A stretch of 64,000 bases of DNA. Origin: Streptomyces sp. NBC_00094. Its GTDB lineage: Bacteria; Actinomycetota; Actinomycetes; Streptomycetales; Streptomycetaceae. Position 1 is the first letter of the stretch, and each line of letters starts with the position of its first letter. The notes beneath the pieces were generated by a model. It worked only from the letters and a program-made list of their open reading frames with translations, did not search any database and was not told the origin of the DNA. Of the stretch, positions 1 through 9,658 are shown piece by piece. The translations under genes and the position numbers were made by a program. Location: contig NZ_JAPEMB010000001.1 in NCBI RefSeq assembly GCF_026343125.1, positions 7,011,501-7,075,500 on the forward strand. The letters are read 5' to 3'.

Positions 1-27
1 GAGCCGGGGACGTGACAGGGTGGGCGT

Positions 28-789
28 GTGAGTGAGGGACTGGCCAGGACACCGCTGTATCTGAAGGTCGCCGCCGACCTGCGGACCGCCATCGCCGCGG
101 GCGCGTACGGCTCGGGGGCGAAACTGCCCGCCGAGGACGAACTGGCCCGCCGGTACGGCGTGTCCAGGGGGACGGTCCGGCAGGCGCTGGCCGCACTGCG
201 CACCGACGGACTGATCACCTCGCGCCGCGGTGCGCGCCGGGTGGTGCTCGGCGGCCCCAGGCTCCACAGTTTCGGCGAGCTCCGCTCGTTCACCCGCTGG
301 GCCCGCTCGCTCGGCGAGGAGCCAGGGGGCCGGATCGTGGCCGTCGACCGGGTCCCGGCGGACGCGGAGGAGGCCGGGAAGCTGCGCGTCGCCGAGGGCG
401 CGCCGGTCTACCGGGTGCGGCGGCTGCGTACGCTCGCGGGCACGCCGGTGATGGTGGAGCGGACGACGTACCCGGAGCGGATCGGAGAGCTCGTCGCCGC
501 GATGCCGCGGGACTCGGTCTCGCACTCGGAACAACTCGAGCTGCACGGTGTCCTGTTCGCCGACGCGCGGCACACCATCGACCTCGTGCCGGCCGACGCC
601 GACGACGCGGAACTGCTCGGCTGCCGGATCGGGGAGTCGCTGCTGCGGGAGCGGCGGCACTCCACCGACCCGGCGGGGAACCCGGTGGAGTGGTCGCAGG
701 ACCGCTACCTGCCGGGGACCGTGGCCTTCACGATGCAGAGCTCGACGGCGACGAGCGCGCTGGGACGCGCGGCGTTCCGTCCCTCGTAG
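28..789 (+). CDS. GntR family regulator, HutC/UTRA type
   Basis: DNA-binding transcription factor of 253 residues. Residues about 8-73 form a winged helix-turn-helix (core ELARRYGVSRGTVRQAL), and about 85-240 match a UTRA ligand-binding domain (HSFGELRSFTRWARSLG, then YRVRRLRTLAGTPVMVERTTYP). The family binds palindromic GT-N4-AC sites and is released by a small ligand. Start GTG. The gene is followed by convergent minus-strand genes for a secreted phosphodiesterase and a phosphonate oxidation module. Two GTCTGYAC-containing sites lie upstream of those genes, so this regulator is a good candidate to control them (inference). PhnF, a phosphonate regulator, belongs to the same subfamily, but a sugar or amino acid ligand is not excluded. 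Confidence 0.85.
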   Translation: MSEGLARTPLYLKVAADLRTAIAAGAYGSGAKLPAEDELARRYGVSRGTVRQALAALRTDGLITSRRGARRVVLGGPRLHSFGELRSFTRWARSLGEEPGGRIVAVDRVPADAEEAGKLRVAEGAPVYRVRRLRTLAGTPVMVERTTYPERIGELVAAMPRDSVSHSEQLELHGVLFADARHTIDLVPADADDAELLGCRIGESLLRERRHSTDPAGNPVEWSQDRYLPGTVAFTMQSSTATSALGRAAFRPS

Positions 790-821
790 CGGTCCTCATC
801 GAGGATCGGGGCGCGGCGCGG

Positions 822-2333
822 TCAGCCGGAGACCCTGACCTGGTCCACGCTCCAGAAGGCGCTGTTCGTGCCGGTGTAGCGGAACCGGAGCTTGAAGGTC
901 TTCGCTCCGGCCGGCGCCGTCACGGGCAGCCGCTCCACTGTGTTGACGTCGGCGCGGTAGGACGTGATGAGCCGCGGTGTGCCGTTGTCCCACGACACGT
1001 AGACGTCTCCGGTCTGGGGGCCGTCGATCTTGTAGTTCGTCGCGTACCGGATCTCGACGGTCCTGTCGGCGGGGACTCCGTACGAAGGGCTGATCAACGT
1101 GGAGTCGAACTGTCCCGTGCCATGGTCCTTGTCGTCCCACTCGTCGGAGTCGGCGACGGCGAAGACGTTCCGGGCGCGGACGTTGGTCTCACGGCCCTGA
1201 CCGCGGTCGGTGTTGCTCCAGAACTCGTCGGTGGTGAACGACCAGCCACGCCACTCGGTGGTGCCCCCGGTGGGCATCTTGGAGCTGTCGACTCTCCAGC
1301 CGGCGGGAGCGGTGGTGGTCCAGCCCTTGACCGAGGTCGACAGCGAGGTCTCGTCGACACGGGGCTTCAGGGAGGGGCGCAGACCGTCGAAGGCGTCGGC
1401 GGCGATGTCGTGGACCGGTGTGCCGTCGAGTTCCCAGGACGGCGAAGCGGCCACGCCCTCGTGGGCGAGGACGGTGGGCGCGATGTCGGTGAGTTTGACG
1501 TCGTTCCGTATCGAACCGGCCGCGTGGCCCGAGCCCTTGGCGATCACGAACGTCTGGCGCTCCTGGGGGGAGTCGCCGCCGTGTCCGCCGGCGTCGGTGT
1601 GGCCGTGGTCGGTGGTGAGAATGATCTGCCAGTCCTCGTCGGCGTACGTCGGCCGGGAGGTGACCGCCTTGAGGATCTCGCCGATGCGTGCGTCGGTCGC
1701 TTCGAGCGCCGCTCGGTATTCGAGGCTCGCGGCACCGTGGTCGTGGCCGGCGTGGTCGACGTCGTCGAGGTGGACGAAGACACTGTCGGGGTTGCCGTGG
1801 GCGAGGTAATCGGCGGCCTGAGCGGTGGTGTCGTCGTCGCTGGTGCCGGCCTTGCGTACATCGGCCATGGTGAAGATGGTCGAGGTGATCGATGGCCAGG
1901 TTCCCACGACGAGGGTCGAGGCGGTGGGGTCGGCGCTCTCCAGGCGGGTCTGGTAGTCCGGGTACCGGGTGAAGTCCGCGCCGCTGAAGGAGTTGTCCTT
2001 CGCCAGGTGCTTGTCCGGCCAGACGCCGGTGGCGACGGTGGCCCAGCCGGGCCCCGACCACGTGTCGGACATGGGTGCGGCGTAGAGATTGCCGGTGGCG
2101 GTCATGCCCTGGGCCATCAACAGCTCGATGCTGGGCAGGTCGAAGGAGCCGAACGTGGCGAAGGTCGCGCCGTCGATGCCGATGACCAGGGATTTCTTCT
2201 GCCTGGTGCCGTCAGGGAGTCCTTCGTACGCCGACACGGTGGTGGCGATGGCGGGTGCGGCGCCTGCGAGCGGAAGGGCGGAGAAGGCGAGGGCGGCGGC
2301 GAGGGCCGCCCTCGCCGAGGTGCGGACGTGCAA
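822..2333 (-). CDS. secreted alkaline phosphatase-superfamily phosphodiesterase
   Basis: Exported two-metal phosphodiesterase/pyrophosphatase, 503 residues. A TTG start at 2333 is chosen because GGAGG lies five bases upstream and a signal peptide follows at once (hydrophobic stretch ending AGAAPAIA near residue 30). Superfamily landmarks follow in order: VIGIDG (metal Asp), SGPGWATVATG (nucleophile loop), LDDVDHAGHDHG, TTDHGHTDAGGHGG and a late metal-site loop. A C-terminal beta-rich domain (about 350-503) ends WSVDQVRVSG. It may release phosphate from nucleotides or phosphodiesters outside the cell; the substrate cannot be read from the sequence. A perfect 30-bp palindrome and a candidate GntR site lie upstream. 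An ATG further upstream would add residues lacking any signal and is disfavoured. Confidence 0.8.
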   Translation of the reverse strand: MHVRTSARAALAAALAFSALPLAGAAPAIATTVSAYEGLPDGTRQKKSLVIGIDGATFATFGSFDLPSIELLMAQGMTATGNLYAAPMSDTWSGPGWATVATGVWPDKHLAKDNSFSGADFTRYPDYQTRLESADPTASTLVVGTWPSITSTIFTMADVRKAGTSDDDTTAQAADYLAHGNPDSVFVHLDDVDHAGHDHGAASLEYRAALEATDARIGEILKAVTSRPTYADEDWQIILTTDHGHTDAGGHGGDSPQERQTFVIAKGSGHAAGSIRNDVKLTDIAPTVLAHEGVAASPSWELDGTPVHDIAADAFDGLRPSLKPRVDETSLSTSVKGWTTTAPAGWRVDSSKMPTGGTTEWRGWSFTTDEFWSNTDRGQGRETNVRARNVFAVADSDEWDDKDHGTGQFDSTLISPSYGVPADRTVEIRYATNYKIDGPQTGDVYVSWDNGTPRLITSYRADVNTVERLPVTAPAGAKTFKLRFRYTGTNSAFWSVDQVRVSG

Positions 2334-2452
2334 CGTGGCCTCCGGGGGCGAGGGTCCGACGGCCGTGGTCGGCTGAGCGGGGGGAGGCGGGAGATGACGG
2401 CGTGCACGGTCGAGCCGTGTCACGTGGTCGTGGTGGAACGATCGCCCGCCCC

Positions 2453-2482
2453 GCCCTGCATGTTCACGTGAACATGCAGGGC
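2453..2482. promoter_or_regulatory. perfect 30-bp palindrome upstream of the phosphodiesterase gene
   Basis: Arms GCCCTGCATGTTCAC and GTGAACATGCAGGGC are exact reverse complements with no loop, centred at 2467/2468, about 120 bases upstream of the TTG start at 2333. The lack of loop and of a T-run argues for a protein-binding site over a terminator. GTTCAC occurs on both strands, as in PHO boxes, but those are direct repeats spaced by 11 bases, which is not seen here. Confidence 0.6.
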
Positions 2483-2559
2483 AGCCTCGGGCCGCTTCTC
2501 CTGCCCGGCCTGTGGGTGTGTGGATATGGGGAAGCTTGGACCTTGTGGCCACAGGAAGC

Positions 2560-2576
2560 AACAGGTCTGCACAAAT
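2560..2576. promoter_or_regulatory. candidate GntR operator (GTCTGCAC core)
   Basis: AACAGGTCTGCACAAAT matches the stronger inverted repeat before the dioxygenase gene (4390-4407, read on the minus strand) at 12 of 17 aligned positions, sharing GTCTG-AC-AA. It lies between the HD oxygenase stop and the phosphodiesterase gene, and may put both transcripts under one UTRA-type regulator. Confidence 0.4.
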
Positions 2577-2618
2577 ATCGACACAGCGTCGGAGTCGACA
2601 GCACGGCAGCGGCGCTGA

Positions 2619-3281
2619 TCATCCGGCTCCGAGGGTGAGCAGTCCCGCAAGAAGCGGTCGGAAGTGCGCGAAGCCGGGGGTGTCCCTGTGCGGGTCCTTC
2701 GCCTGCTCGTCCCAGCGGCGCACGGCGACGGCGTCGGCGGCCCCCGGGTGCGCCTCGAAGGCGCGTGCCTGCGCCGCGGTCATCGGCCCGCCCTGGACGG
2801 CGAGGGTGTGGACGGACGCCTCGGAGAGCAGGTCGGCGTAGCCGGGCTCCACGGCGCAGAGGTAGCGCTTGGCGGCGACGTGCAGCCGTACGGGATCGGT
2901 GACATCGGGCCCGAACCACCGGCCGAGCCAGTCGGCGCCGGTGTGGCTGTGCCGGTTGTCGGTGCCGTCCTCCATCAGGTCGCGGCCGGTGACCGCGCCC
3001 TGGAAGTGGCCGACGTCGTGCAGGAGCGCGGCGGCGACCAGGTGCGGCGCGGCGCCGGCCGCCTCGGCCAGGGCGCCGGCCTGGAGCATGTGCTCGGCCT
3101 GGGTGACGGCCTCGCCGAGGTACTCGGCGTTGCCCGCGCCGTCGAAGAGCCCGGCGAGGACGTCGAGGGGGTCCGGGGCGAGAGAGTTCGGGCGGGGCTG
3201 GTCCGGGCCGAGCGGGTCCGGGCCGAGCGGGTCCGGGCCGAGCGGGTCCGGGTGGGGCGGGTCCGGGTGGGGCGGGGTCAC
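2619..3281 (-). CDS. tmpB: PhnZ/TmpB-like mixed-valent diiron HD oxygenase
   Basis: HD-domain protein of 220 residues of the PhnZ/TmpB group, which oxidatively cleaves the C-P bond of a 1-hydroxyphosphonate to a carboxylate and phosphate. Visible landmarks: Y54 and E57 with H64 in YLGEAVTQAEH; H88-D89 and H92 in LLHDVGH; a His near 111-113; H134 and K138 in HVAAKRY; LSEAS, QGGPM; and D191 in RWDEQAK. This matches the PhnZ pattern nearly residue for residue. GTG start overlaps the stop of the dioxygenase gene (GTGA), so translation is coupled. The first 40 residues are a proline/aspartate-rich extension encoded by tandem repeats. TmpB makes glycine betaine; PhnZ makes glycine. Which substrate applies here is inference. 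Confidence 0.75.
   Translation of the reverse strand: MTPPHPDPPHPDPLGPDPLGPDPLGPDQPRPNSLAPDPLDVLAGLFDGAGNAEYLGEAVTQAEHMLQAGALAEAAGAAPHLVAAALLHDVGHFQGAVTGRDLMEDGTDNRHSHTGADWLGRWFGPDVTDPVRLHVAAKRYLCAVEPGYADLLSEASVHTLAVQGGPMTAAQARAFEAHPGAADAVAVRRWDEQAKDPHRDTPGFAHFRPLLAGLLTLGAG
3201..3275. repeat. five tandem 15-bp repeats in the HD oxygenase 5' end
   Basis: Unit gtccgggccgagcgg appears three times exactly, followed by two copies of a variant (gtccgggtggggcgg). In the gene frame it encodes PDPLG-type units, making a flexible N-terminal arm right after the overlapping start. Confidence 0.85.
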
Positions 3282-4378
3282 TTCGCCTCCCGGCGCAGCA
3301 CGGCGAGGGTGGAGGCGAGTCCGTCGATGTCGGCGTAGGCGCCCTGGAGGTGGCGGGCGCCGGACTCCGCGAAGGCCGTCCGGGCGTGCAGCAGACGGGT
3401 GTTGTCGAAGACGAGGCAGTCGCCGGGGGTCAGGCGGAAGTCGAGCTGGAGCTCGGGACGGAGCAGCAGTTCGCCGAAGCGCCGGTAGGCGGAGTAGAAG
3501 GCGTCGAGGGGGCCGGCGGGCAGTCGCAGTGTGCCGATGGACCGGTTGTTGAAGCGGATCTCGCGGACGCGGCCTTCCGGGTCGGTCCCGATCAGCGGCC
3601 GGTGGGCGCGGAGTTCGGTGCGGTCGTCGGCGAACGCGAAGGGCACCGGGACACGGGTGAGGATCTCGTACGACTTCGGGTCCTCGGCGCGCAGCAGTGC
3701 CGCCGCGTGGAAGCCGTCCACGAGGCCCGAGTCGCCGCCCTGGGCCGCGTTGACGAGGCAGTGCAGCAGCTGGAGGGTGGGGACGGGGTCGCGGTAGGGG
3801 TTGTCGGTGTGCGGCGTGATGCGGGCGCCCGTGAAGGCGAGGTTGTTGGGGTCGGCCTCGACCCGTACCTCGAAGAGCTCGCCGTAGTTGGTCTCGCGTA
3901 CGTAGCCGAAGGTCCGTGCCACGTCGAGGACCTGGCGGTCGCGGACGGGGACTCCGCGCAGCAGGACGAAGCCGAGGCGCAGGACGGACGCGAGCGCGCC
4001 GGCCCGGACGTCGGGGTCGGTGCCGTAGGCCTCCCAGTCGGCCTCCGGGAGGCCGCTGTCGAAGCGGCGCGCGGCCCACAGCTCCTTGTCGTCCTCCGTA
4101 CGGCCGTCCCCGAGGAAGGCGGGGGAGCCGACGGCGTCGGGGAGGTGGGCGCCGAGCCAGGTCTCGGGGTACACGGACCGGTGCCCGTCGGGGGCCCAGA
4201 CGACCTCGCGCGCGGGCGCGCCGTCGGAAGTGCGGGCGTCGTGGACGGCGCCGACGGCGAGCGCGCCGGGGAGCTCGGTGATCTGGAACAGCTTCTGGCC
4301 GTTGCGGGGGTCGCGGCAGTCCGCGCAGGGGCAGTTGTCGCGCAGCCAGAGGGGCGGGGCGGAGGCGAGTGGCACCAT
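3278..4378 (-). CDS. tmpA: TmpA/gamma-butyrobetaine hydroxylase-like Fe(II)/2-oxoglutarate dioxygenase
   Basis: Non-haem iron oxygenase of 366 residues. The N-terminal zinc-binding domain carries WLRDNCPCADC (C16, C18, C21), as in gamma-butyrobetaine hydroxylases. The catalytic double-stranded helix has H190-T-D192 (PHTDNPY) and the distal His H331 in RLLHARTAF. On its own this would be called GBBH, but the overlapping downstream PhnZ/TmpB gene points to TmpA, which hydroxylates 2-(trimethylammonio)ethylphosphonate at C1 before TmpB cleaves the C-P bond. The ATG at 4378 is preferred: it has GGAG eight bases upstream and leaves the operator-like repeat at 4390-4407 in the leader. Substrate is inferred from gene pairing. 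Confidence 0.75.
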   Translation of the reverse strand: MVPLASAPPLWLRDNCPCADCRDPRNGQKLFQITELPGALAVGAVHDARTSDGAPAREVVWAPDGHRSVYPETWLGAHLPDAVGSPAFLGDGRTEDDKELWAARRFDSGLPEADWEAYGTDPDVRAGALASVLRLGFVLLRGVPVRDRQVLDVARTFGYVRETNYGELFEVRVEADPNNLAFTGARITPHTDNPYRDPVPTLQLLHCLVNAAQGGDSGLVDGFHAAALLRAEDPKSYEILTRVPVPFAFADDRTELRAHRPLIGTDPEGRVREIRFNNRSIGTLRLPAGPLDAFYSAYRRFGELLLRPELQLDFRLTPGDCLVFDNTRLLHARTAFAESGARHLQGAYADIDGLASTLAVLRREAK

Positions 4379-4389
4379 CAAGGGTCTCC

Positions 4390-4407
4390 AAGTTGTACAG
4401 ACAACTT
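4390..4407. promoter_or_regulatory. inverted repeat before tmpA, candidate UTRA-regulator operator
   Basis: AAGTTGT-ACAG-ACAACTT is a perfect 7-bp inverted repeat with a 4-base centre, 12 bases upstream of the tmpA start. Its minus-strand core GTCTGTAC fits the GT-N4-AC spacing of HutC-type GntR sites. A related core GTCTGCAC occurs at 2560-2576. Confidence 0.55.
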
Positions 4408-4448
4408 TCGTTCGGGCGTGAGCCTCGCAGCCGCGCATGGCCGAGGGG

Positions 4449-5369
4449 TTACGGCCCGATGGACGGCGCCCCCGGATCGCCCGGCGCCCCGCCCTGTCGG
4501 CGAACGTTGGCGAGCGCGCTCACCCCACAGGTGCCGAAGGCGCCGAGGCCGTCGAAGAGCGTGGCCTGCCCGACGGCGATGCCGTCCGACGCCATGTGCC
4601 CGCTGCTCTCCATCCCGATCGCCTCGTCCGCTGGCATCCGGCACAGCCGGAGCGTGAAGTCGGCGTTGATGAACTCCAGGCCGCTCGTGCCGGAGTTGGC
4701 GAGCGGGCTCGCGTAGTCGGCGGCGAGACCGAGGCGGACCAGCGGGCCCAGGGCCTCGCCGAGGACCAGCTGCCGGGTCTCGCGCAGCACGGCCCGGCGC
4801 CGGACCGCGCCGCTGCCGGGGGAGGAGCGCTCGTCCGGGTCGACGCGCCACAGGTCGAACGGCGGGACGAACTCCCCCGGTCTGGACGTGCGGTGCGGCG
4901 GGCCGAGCGTGTCGACCGGCGGTGGCACCCAGGCGGGCGGGGACCACACCTCGCCGACGGCCCGGCCTCCCGCCTGGAGCAGCACCACCTGGGCGCGCGC
5001 GACCAGCTCGCCTCCCGTACGGATCCCCACGTCGACGACCCGGATGCGTCGACCGTCCCGTACGCGCTCCGACGAGACCGTCACCGGGGTCATCGGCGCG
5101 CTCCGGAAGAGGTCGAGGGTCAGGCGGGCCGGCACGAGACCGCCCTCCAGGTGTTCCCGCTCGACGGCCCGGGCGGCGAGCCCGCCGAACAGCCGACCGT
5201 GGATCCGGGAGGCCGACCAGTAGCCCCGGGCCGCGGGCTGGGGGTGCAACTCGCCCCCGAAACGGTGGAAGAAGGCTCCGGCGGCCGCCCCGTCACCTCG
5301 CTGCGTGTCGGGCGCGTCCCGTGTCCGTAGGCCTGCTTCCCCCGCCGCCTTCGCGCTGTCCGTGGTCAT
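4449..5369 (-). CDS. acyl-CoA thioesterase-like double hotdog protein
   Basis: Predicted cytosolic protein of 306 residues resembling TesB-type thioesterases with two hotdog folds. The first half has YWSASRIHGRLFGGLAARAVE and LDLFRSAPM; the second has DYASPLANSGTSGLEFINADFTLRL and a closing GQATLFDG strand. It would hydrolyse an acyl thioester, with unknown acyl group. The ATG at 5369 has GAGGG at fair distance. The gene shares strand with tmpA-tmpB, but 70 bases and the candidate operator separate them, so it probably belongs to another transcript. Confidence 0.65.
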   Translation of the reverse strand: MTTDSAKAAGEAGLRTRDAPDTQRGDGAAAGAFFHRFGGELHPQPAARGYWSASRIHGRLFGGLAARAVEREHLEGGLVPARLTLDLFRSAPMTPVTVSSERVRDGRRIRVVDVGIRTGGELVARAQVVLLQAGGRAVGEVWSPPAWVPPPVDTLGPPHRTSRPGEFVPPFDLWRVDPDERSSPGSGAVRRRAVLRETRQLVLGEALGPLVRLGLAADYASPLANSGTSGLEFINADFTLRLCRMPADEAIGMESSGHMASDGIAVGQATLFDGLGAFGTCGVSALANVRRQGGAPGDPGAPSIGP

Positions 5370-5539
5370 GCCCGGTTCCCCCTCGTCGTCGGTGAGGGGA
5401 TGGTGCCCCGGGGGACATGACACGTGACCTCCCTTCGTCCTGTGATCAGCGTCACGCCCGCGCGCCGTGATGTTTCCGGGGCCGGATCCGCTTGATCATC
5501 CGGCGGACCCAGTCGCTTCGAGGAGAAGGGTGGTCACCC

Positions 5540-6028
5540 GTGGATCGCGAGGAACAGCCGCTGTACGCGGCGGACATGAGACGTCACGCGTCCGATTTCG
5601 TCGACCGCGTCACCGCGAAGGCGCGGCTGCCGCTGGACTACAGCCCGGCCAGCCTGCGCGTCGCCGACCGGCTCATCGACGGCCTGCGGCAGGGCGGGGC
5701 GGGCCGCGAGGAGATGGCCGGGCCCCTGCTCGGCCTCGGCGCGTACGTCGGCGAAGTGCTGGTGCGCGAGGCCGGCGCGATCTGGGTGGACCTGCCTCCG
5801 GGGCACCTGCTGCGGTCCGTGTTCACGCACTCCGTCGGGGCGCGGATGCCGGACGGCCGGGTGTGGAACCCGCTCGGCCGGACCGTCAACCGCTTCGAGA
5901 TCGGACCCCGGGAGTCCCTGCACACGTACTACCTCACCCTGCACGGACGGCGGTCCGCGATCCGGCCTCGACGCCGGGACCGGAGCGGGGACCGGACCGC
6001 CGACAGGCCGTCGGACGGCGCCGTCTGA
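5540..6028 (+). CDS. uncharacterised small cytosolic protein
   Basis: Protein of 162 residues with no signal or membrane segment. The most distinctive stretch is LGAYVGEVLVREAGAIWVDLP (a short gap-free helix-strand motif), seen in small uncharacterised actinobacterial proteins; I cannot name the family with confidence. The C-terminus is arginine/aspartate-rich. GTG at 5540 is preferred because GGAGAAGG lies about ten bases upstream; an ATG at 5492 would add 16 residues. It is divergent from the thioesterase gene. No function is proposed. Confidence 0.6.
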   Translation: MDREEQPLYAADMRRHASDFVDRVTAKARLPLDYSPASLRVADRLIDGLRQGGAGREEMAGPLLGLGAYVGEVLVREAGAIWVDLPPGHLLRSVFTHSVGARMPDGRVWNPLGRTVNRFEIGPRESLHTYYLTLHGRRSAIRPRRRDRSGDRTADRPSDGAV

Positions 6029-6107
6029 CGGTCTGGCAGGATGAACGCCTCCCGCTTCCTGACGGGAGCCGGGGGTGACGTGGCGGACGGGTCGTGAAGA
6101 GGGGCGT

Positions 6108-6689
6108 GTGAGCGAGGGAACGGGGCGGCCGCTCACCGCGGCACACGACCCGGATCTCGGCACCGCCGTCGAGCGGGCACGGGGCGGCGACGAGGCGGCG
6201 TTCGCGGAGGCCTACCGGATCGTGCACCCCGGACTCCTCGGCTACCTGCGGGGGATCGTCGGCGAGGACGCCGAGGACGTGGCCTCCGAGGCGTGGCTGG
6301 AGATAGCGCGGGACCTCGGCCGGTTCCGGGGCGACGGCGCGGGCTTCCGCGGCTGGACCGCGACCATCGCCCGGCACCGGGCCCTGGACCATCTGAGGCG
6401 CGCCCGGTCACGGCCCCGCCCCACCGGTCTCGAACAGGACGTACTGGACCTCCCGGCGGCGGGGGACGCGGCCGGGGAGGCCCTGGACGCCCTGTCGACC
6501 GAGCGCGCGCTGGCGCTCGTCGCGAGCCTGCCCCGGGACCAGGCCGAGGCGGTCCTGCTGCGCGTCGTCGTCGGCCTCGACGGACCGACGGCCGCCCGGG
6601 TTCTGGGCAAGCGGCCCGGTGCGGTACGTTCCGCCGCGCACAGAGGTCTGAAGCGACTCGCGAGGCAACTGAAGGGGAAAAGGAGGTGA
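6108..6689 (+). CDS. ECF sigma-70 family RNA polymerase sigma factor
   Basis: Sigma factor of 193 residues. Region 2 is visible in EAYRIVHPGLLGYLRGIVGEDAEDVASEAWLEI and GFRGWTATIARHRALDHLRR. Region 4 is visible in SLPRDQAEAVLLRVVVGLDGPTAARVLG and KRPGAVRSAAHRGLKRL. A GTG at 6108 is preferred; an in-frame GTG at 6075 would add 11 residues and cannot be excluded. The next gene starts three bases after the stop and encodes a single-pass membrane protein, so the pair looks like a sigma factor with its membrane partner. The inducing signal is unknown. Confidence 0.85.
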   Translation: MSEGTGRPLTAAHDPDLGTAVERARGGDEAAFAEAYRIVHPGLLGYLRGIVGEDAEDVASEAWLEIARDLGRFRGDGAGFRGWTATIARHRALDHLRRARSRPRPTGLEQDVLDLPAAGDAAGEALDALSTERALALVASLPRDQAEAVLLRVVVGLDGPTAARVLGKRPGAVRSAAHRGLKRLARQLKGKRR

Positions 6690-6692
6690 CGG

Positions 6693-7427
6693 ATGCCTGA
6701 CGACCGGCGGAACGGCGGGCTCGAGGAGTCGCTGCGGGCCGCGCTGGGTGACGTCACCCGCGGCGGGGCCACCCTGGGCGCGCTCCGGGAAGGCCATGAC
6801 CACGCGCGTGCGGAGCGCACCGGCCGCGAGGCGGAGGAGAGCGCCCTCGCCGCCTTCCGGGCCGCCCGCGACGCGGGCCTGCACACGTCCCGGCCCACGC
6901 GCGACCGCGACGACTGGACTCCGTCCGGCGCGCGACGGCTCCCGAGACGTTCTCTCAGGACCACCGTCGCCGTGCTGGTCGCGAGCGTGACGCTCGGCGG
7001 TGTCGCCGTCGCCACCGCAGACCTTCCCGGACACCTCCTGGGCACGCCTTCCCCGGCCCCCGCACCGGAACCCGGCACCTCCGCGCCCGACCGGACGCCC
7101 GACCAGGGGCCCGGCCCGACGTCGGCCCCGGTCCTGGTCGCCCCGGATCTGCCCGGGCCGCCGCTCGCCGGCACCCCCTTCGGGCCGGACGGACCGGACC
7201 GGTTCGGTCCGACGCCACCCGCCGCGACCCGCGAGGCGCGCTGCCTCGCCCGGGGCACGGAGGGCCGGGAGAAGGCCGTGGAGACGGCCGGGCCCGCCTT
7301 CTGCCGTGCGGATCCGCCGCCGGGCCACGACGCGGGACCGGGAGCCGGAGCCCGGAGCGGCGGCCGGAACGACCCGGCGGAAGCCTCGGCCAACGCCTCC
7401 GCGAGGGCGCGCGCCGGCAGACCCTGA
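6693..7427 (+). CDS. single-pass membrane protein, likely anti-sigma partner
   Basis: Protein of 244 residues: a charged cytosolic part (1-88), one membrane segment (about 90-108, TVAVLVASVTLGGVAVA), and a proline-rich extracytoplasmic tail with two cysteines (EARCLARG and AFCRAD) that could form a disulfide. No zinc anti-sigma HxxxCxxC motif is present. Its position three bases after the sigma gene is the main reason for proposing an anti-sigma or sensor role. The tail is low in complexity and shows no recognisable domain. Confidence 0.65.
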   Translation: MPDDRRNGGLEESLRAALGDVTRGGATLGALREGHDHARAERTGREAEESALAAFRAARDAGLHTSRPTRDRDDWTPSGARRLPRRSLRTTVAVLVASVTLGGVAVATADLPGHLLGTPSPAPAPEPGTSAPDRTPDQGPGPTSAPVLVAPDLPGPPLAGTPFGPDGPDRFGPTPPAATREARCLARGTEGREKAVETAGPAFCRADPPPGHDAGPGAGARSGGRNDPAEASANASARARAGRP

Positions 7428-7480
7428 GGCCACGCCCCTTCCCCCTCCCTCGTCGGCTTCCCCTTCTTCCGGCCTCCGGG

Positions 7481-7489
7481 TTGTCCACA
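7481..7489 (+). promoter_or_regulatory. perfect Streptomyces-type DnaA box before recQ
   Basis: TTGTCCACA, the preferred Streptomyces DnaA box, lies 52 bases upstream of the recQ start. Only one copy is seen here, so it is not an origin. It could tie recQ expression to DnaA or be a chance match. Confidence 0.4.
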
Positions 7490-7540
7490 GGTTGCGGCGG
7501 ACCGGGCCGGGGTGTCCGTGGGGGCCGCTAGGCTTCACGA

Positions 7541-9619
<2,079 letters not shown>

Positions 9620-9658
9620 CACCTCACCCGGACCGGGGGCCGCACGCCGGACCCGGGG

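Noticed and set aside
2117..2407. Possible small minus-strand protein rich in Pro/Ser/Arg
   Set aside because: Composition typical of out-of-frame GC-rich DNA; it overlaps the signal-peptide region of the phosphodiesterase and has no recognisable motif.
690..2471. Long plus-strand open frame across the phosphodiesterase gene
   Set aside because: It is the antisense shadow of the minus-strand gene: low-complexity G/V/R-rich translation, no domain motifs, while the minus strand carries a signal peptide and metal-site motifs.
2453..2482. PHO box for PhoP
   Set aside because: GTTCAC occurs, but PHO boxes are 11-base direct repeats; here the arrangement is strictly palindromic.
4378..4438. Longer start for the dioxygenase gene
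   Set aside because: It would translate through the operator-like repeat and add residues absent from relatives; ATG 4378 has a ribosome-binding site and directly precedes the conserved WLRDNC motif.
7481..7489. Replication origin
   Set aside because: Only a single DnaA box was noticed, with no cluster and no dnaA/dnaN neighbours.
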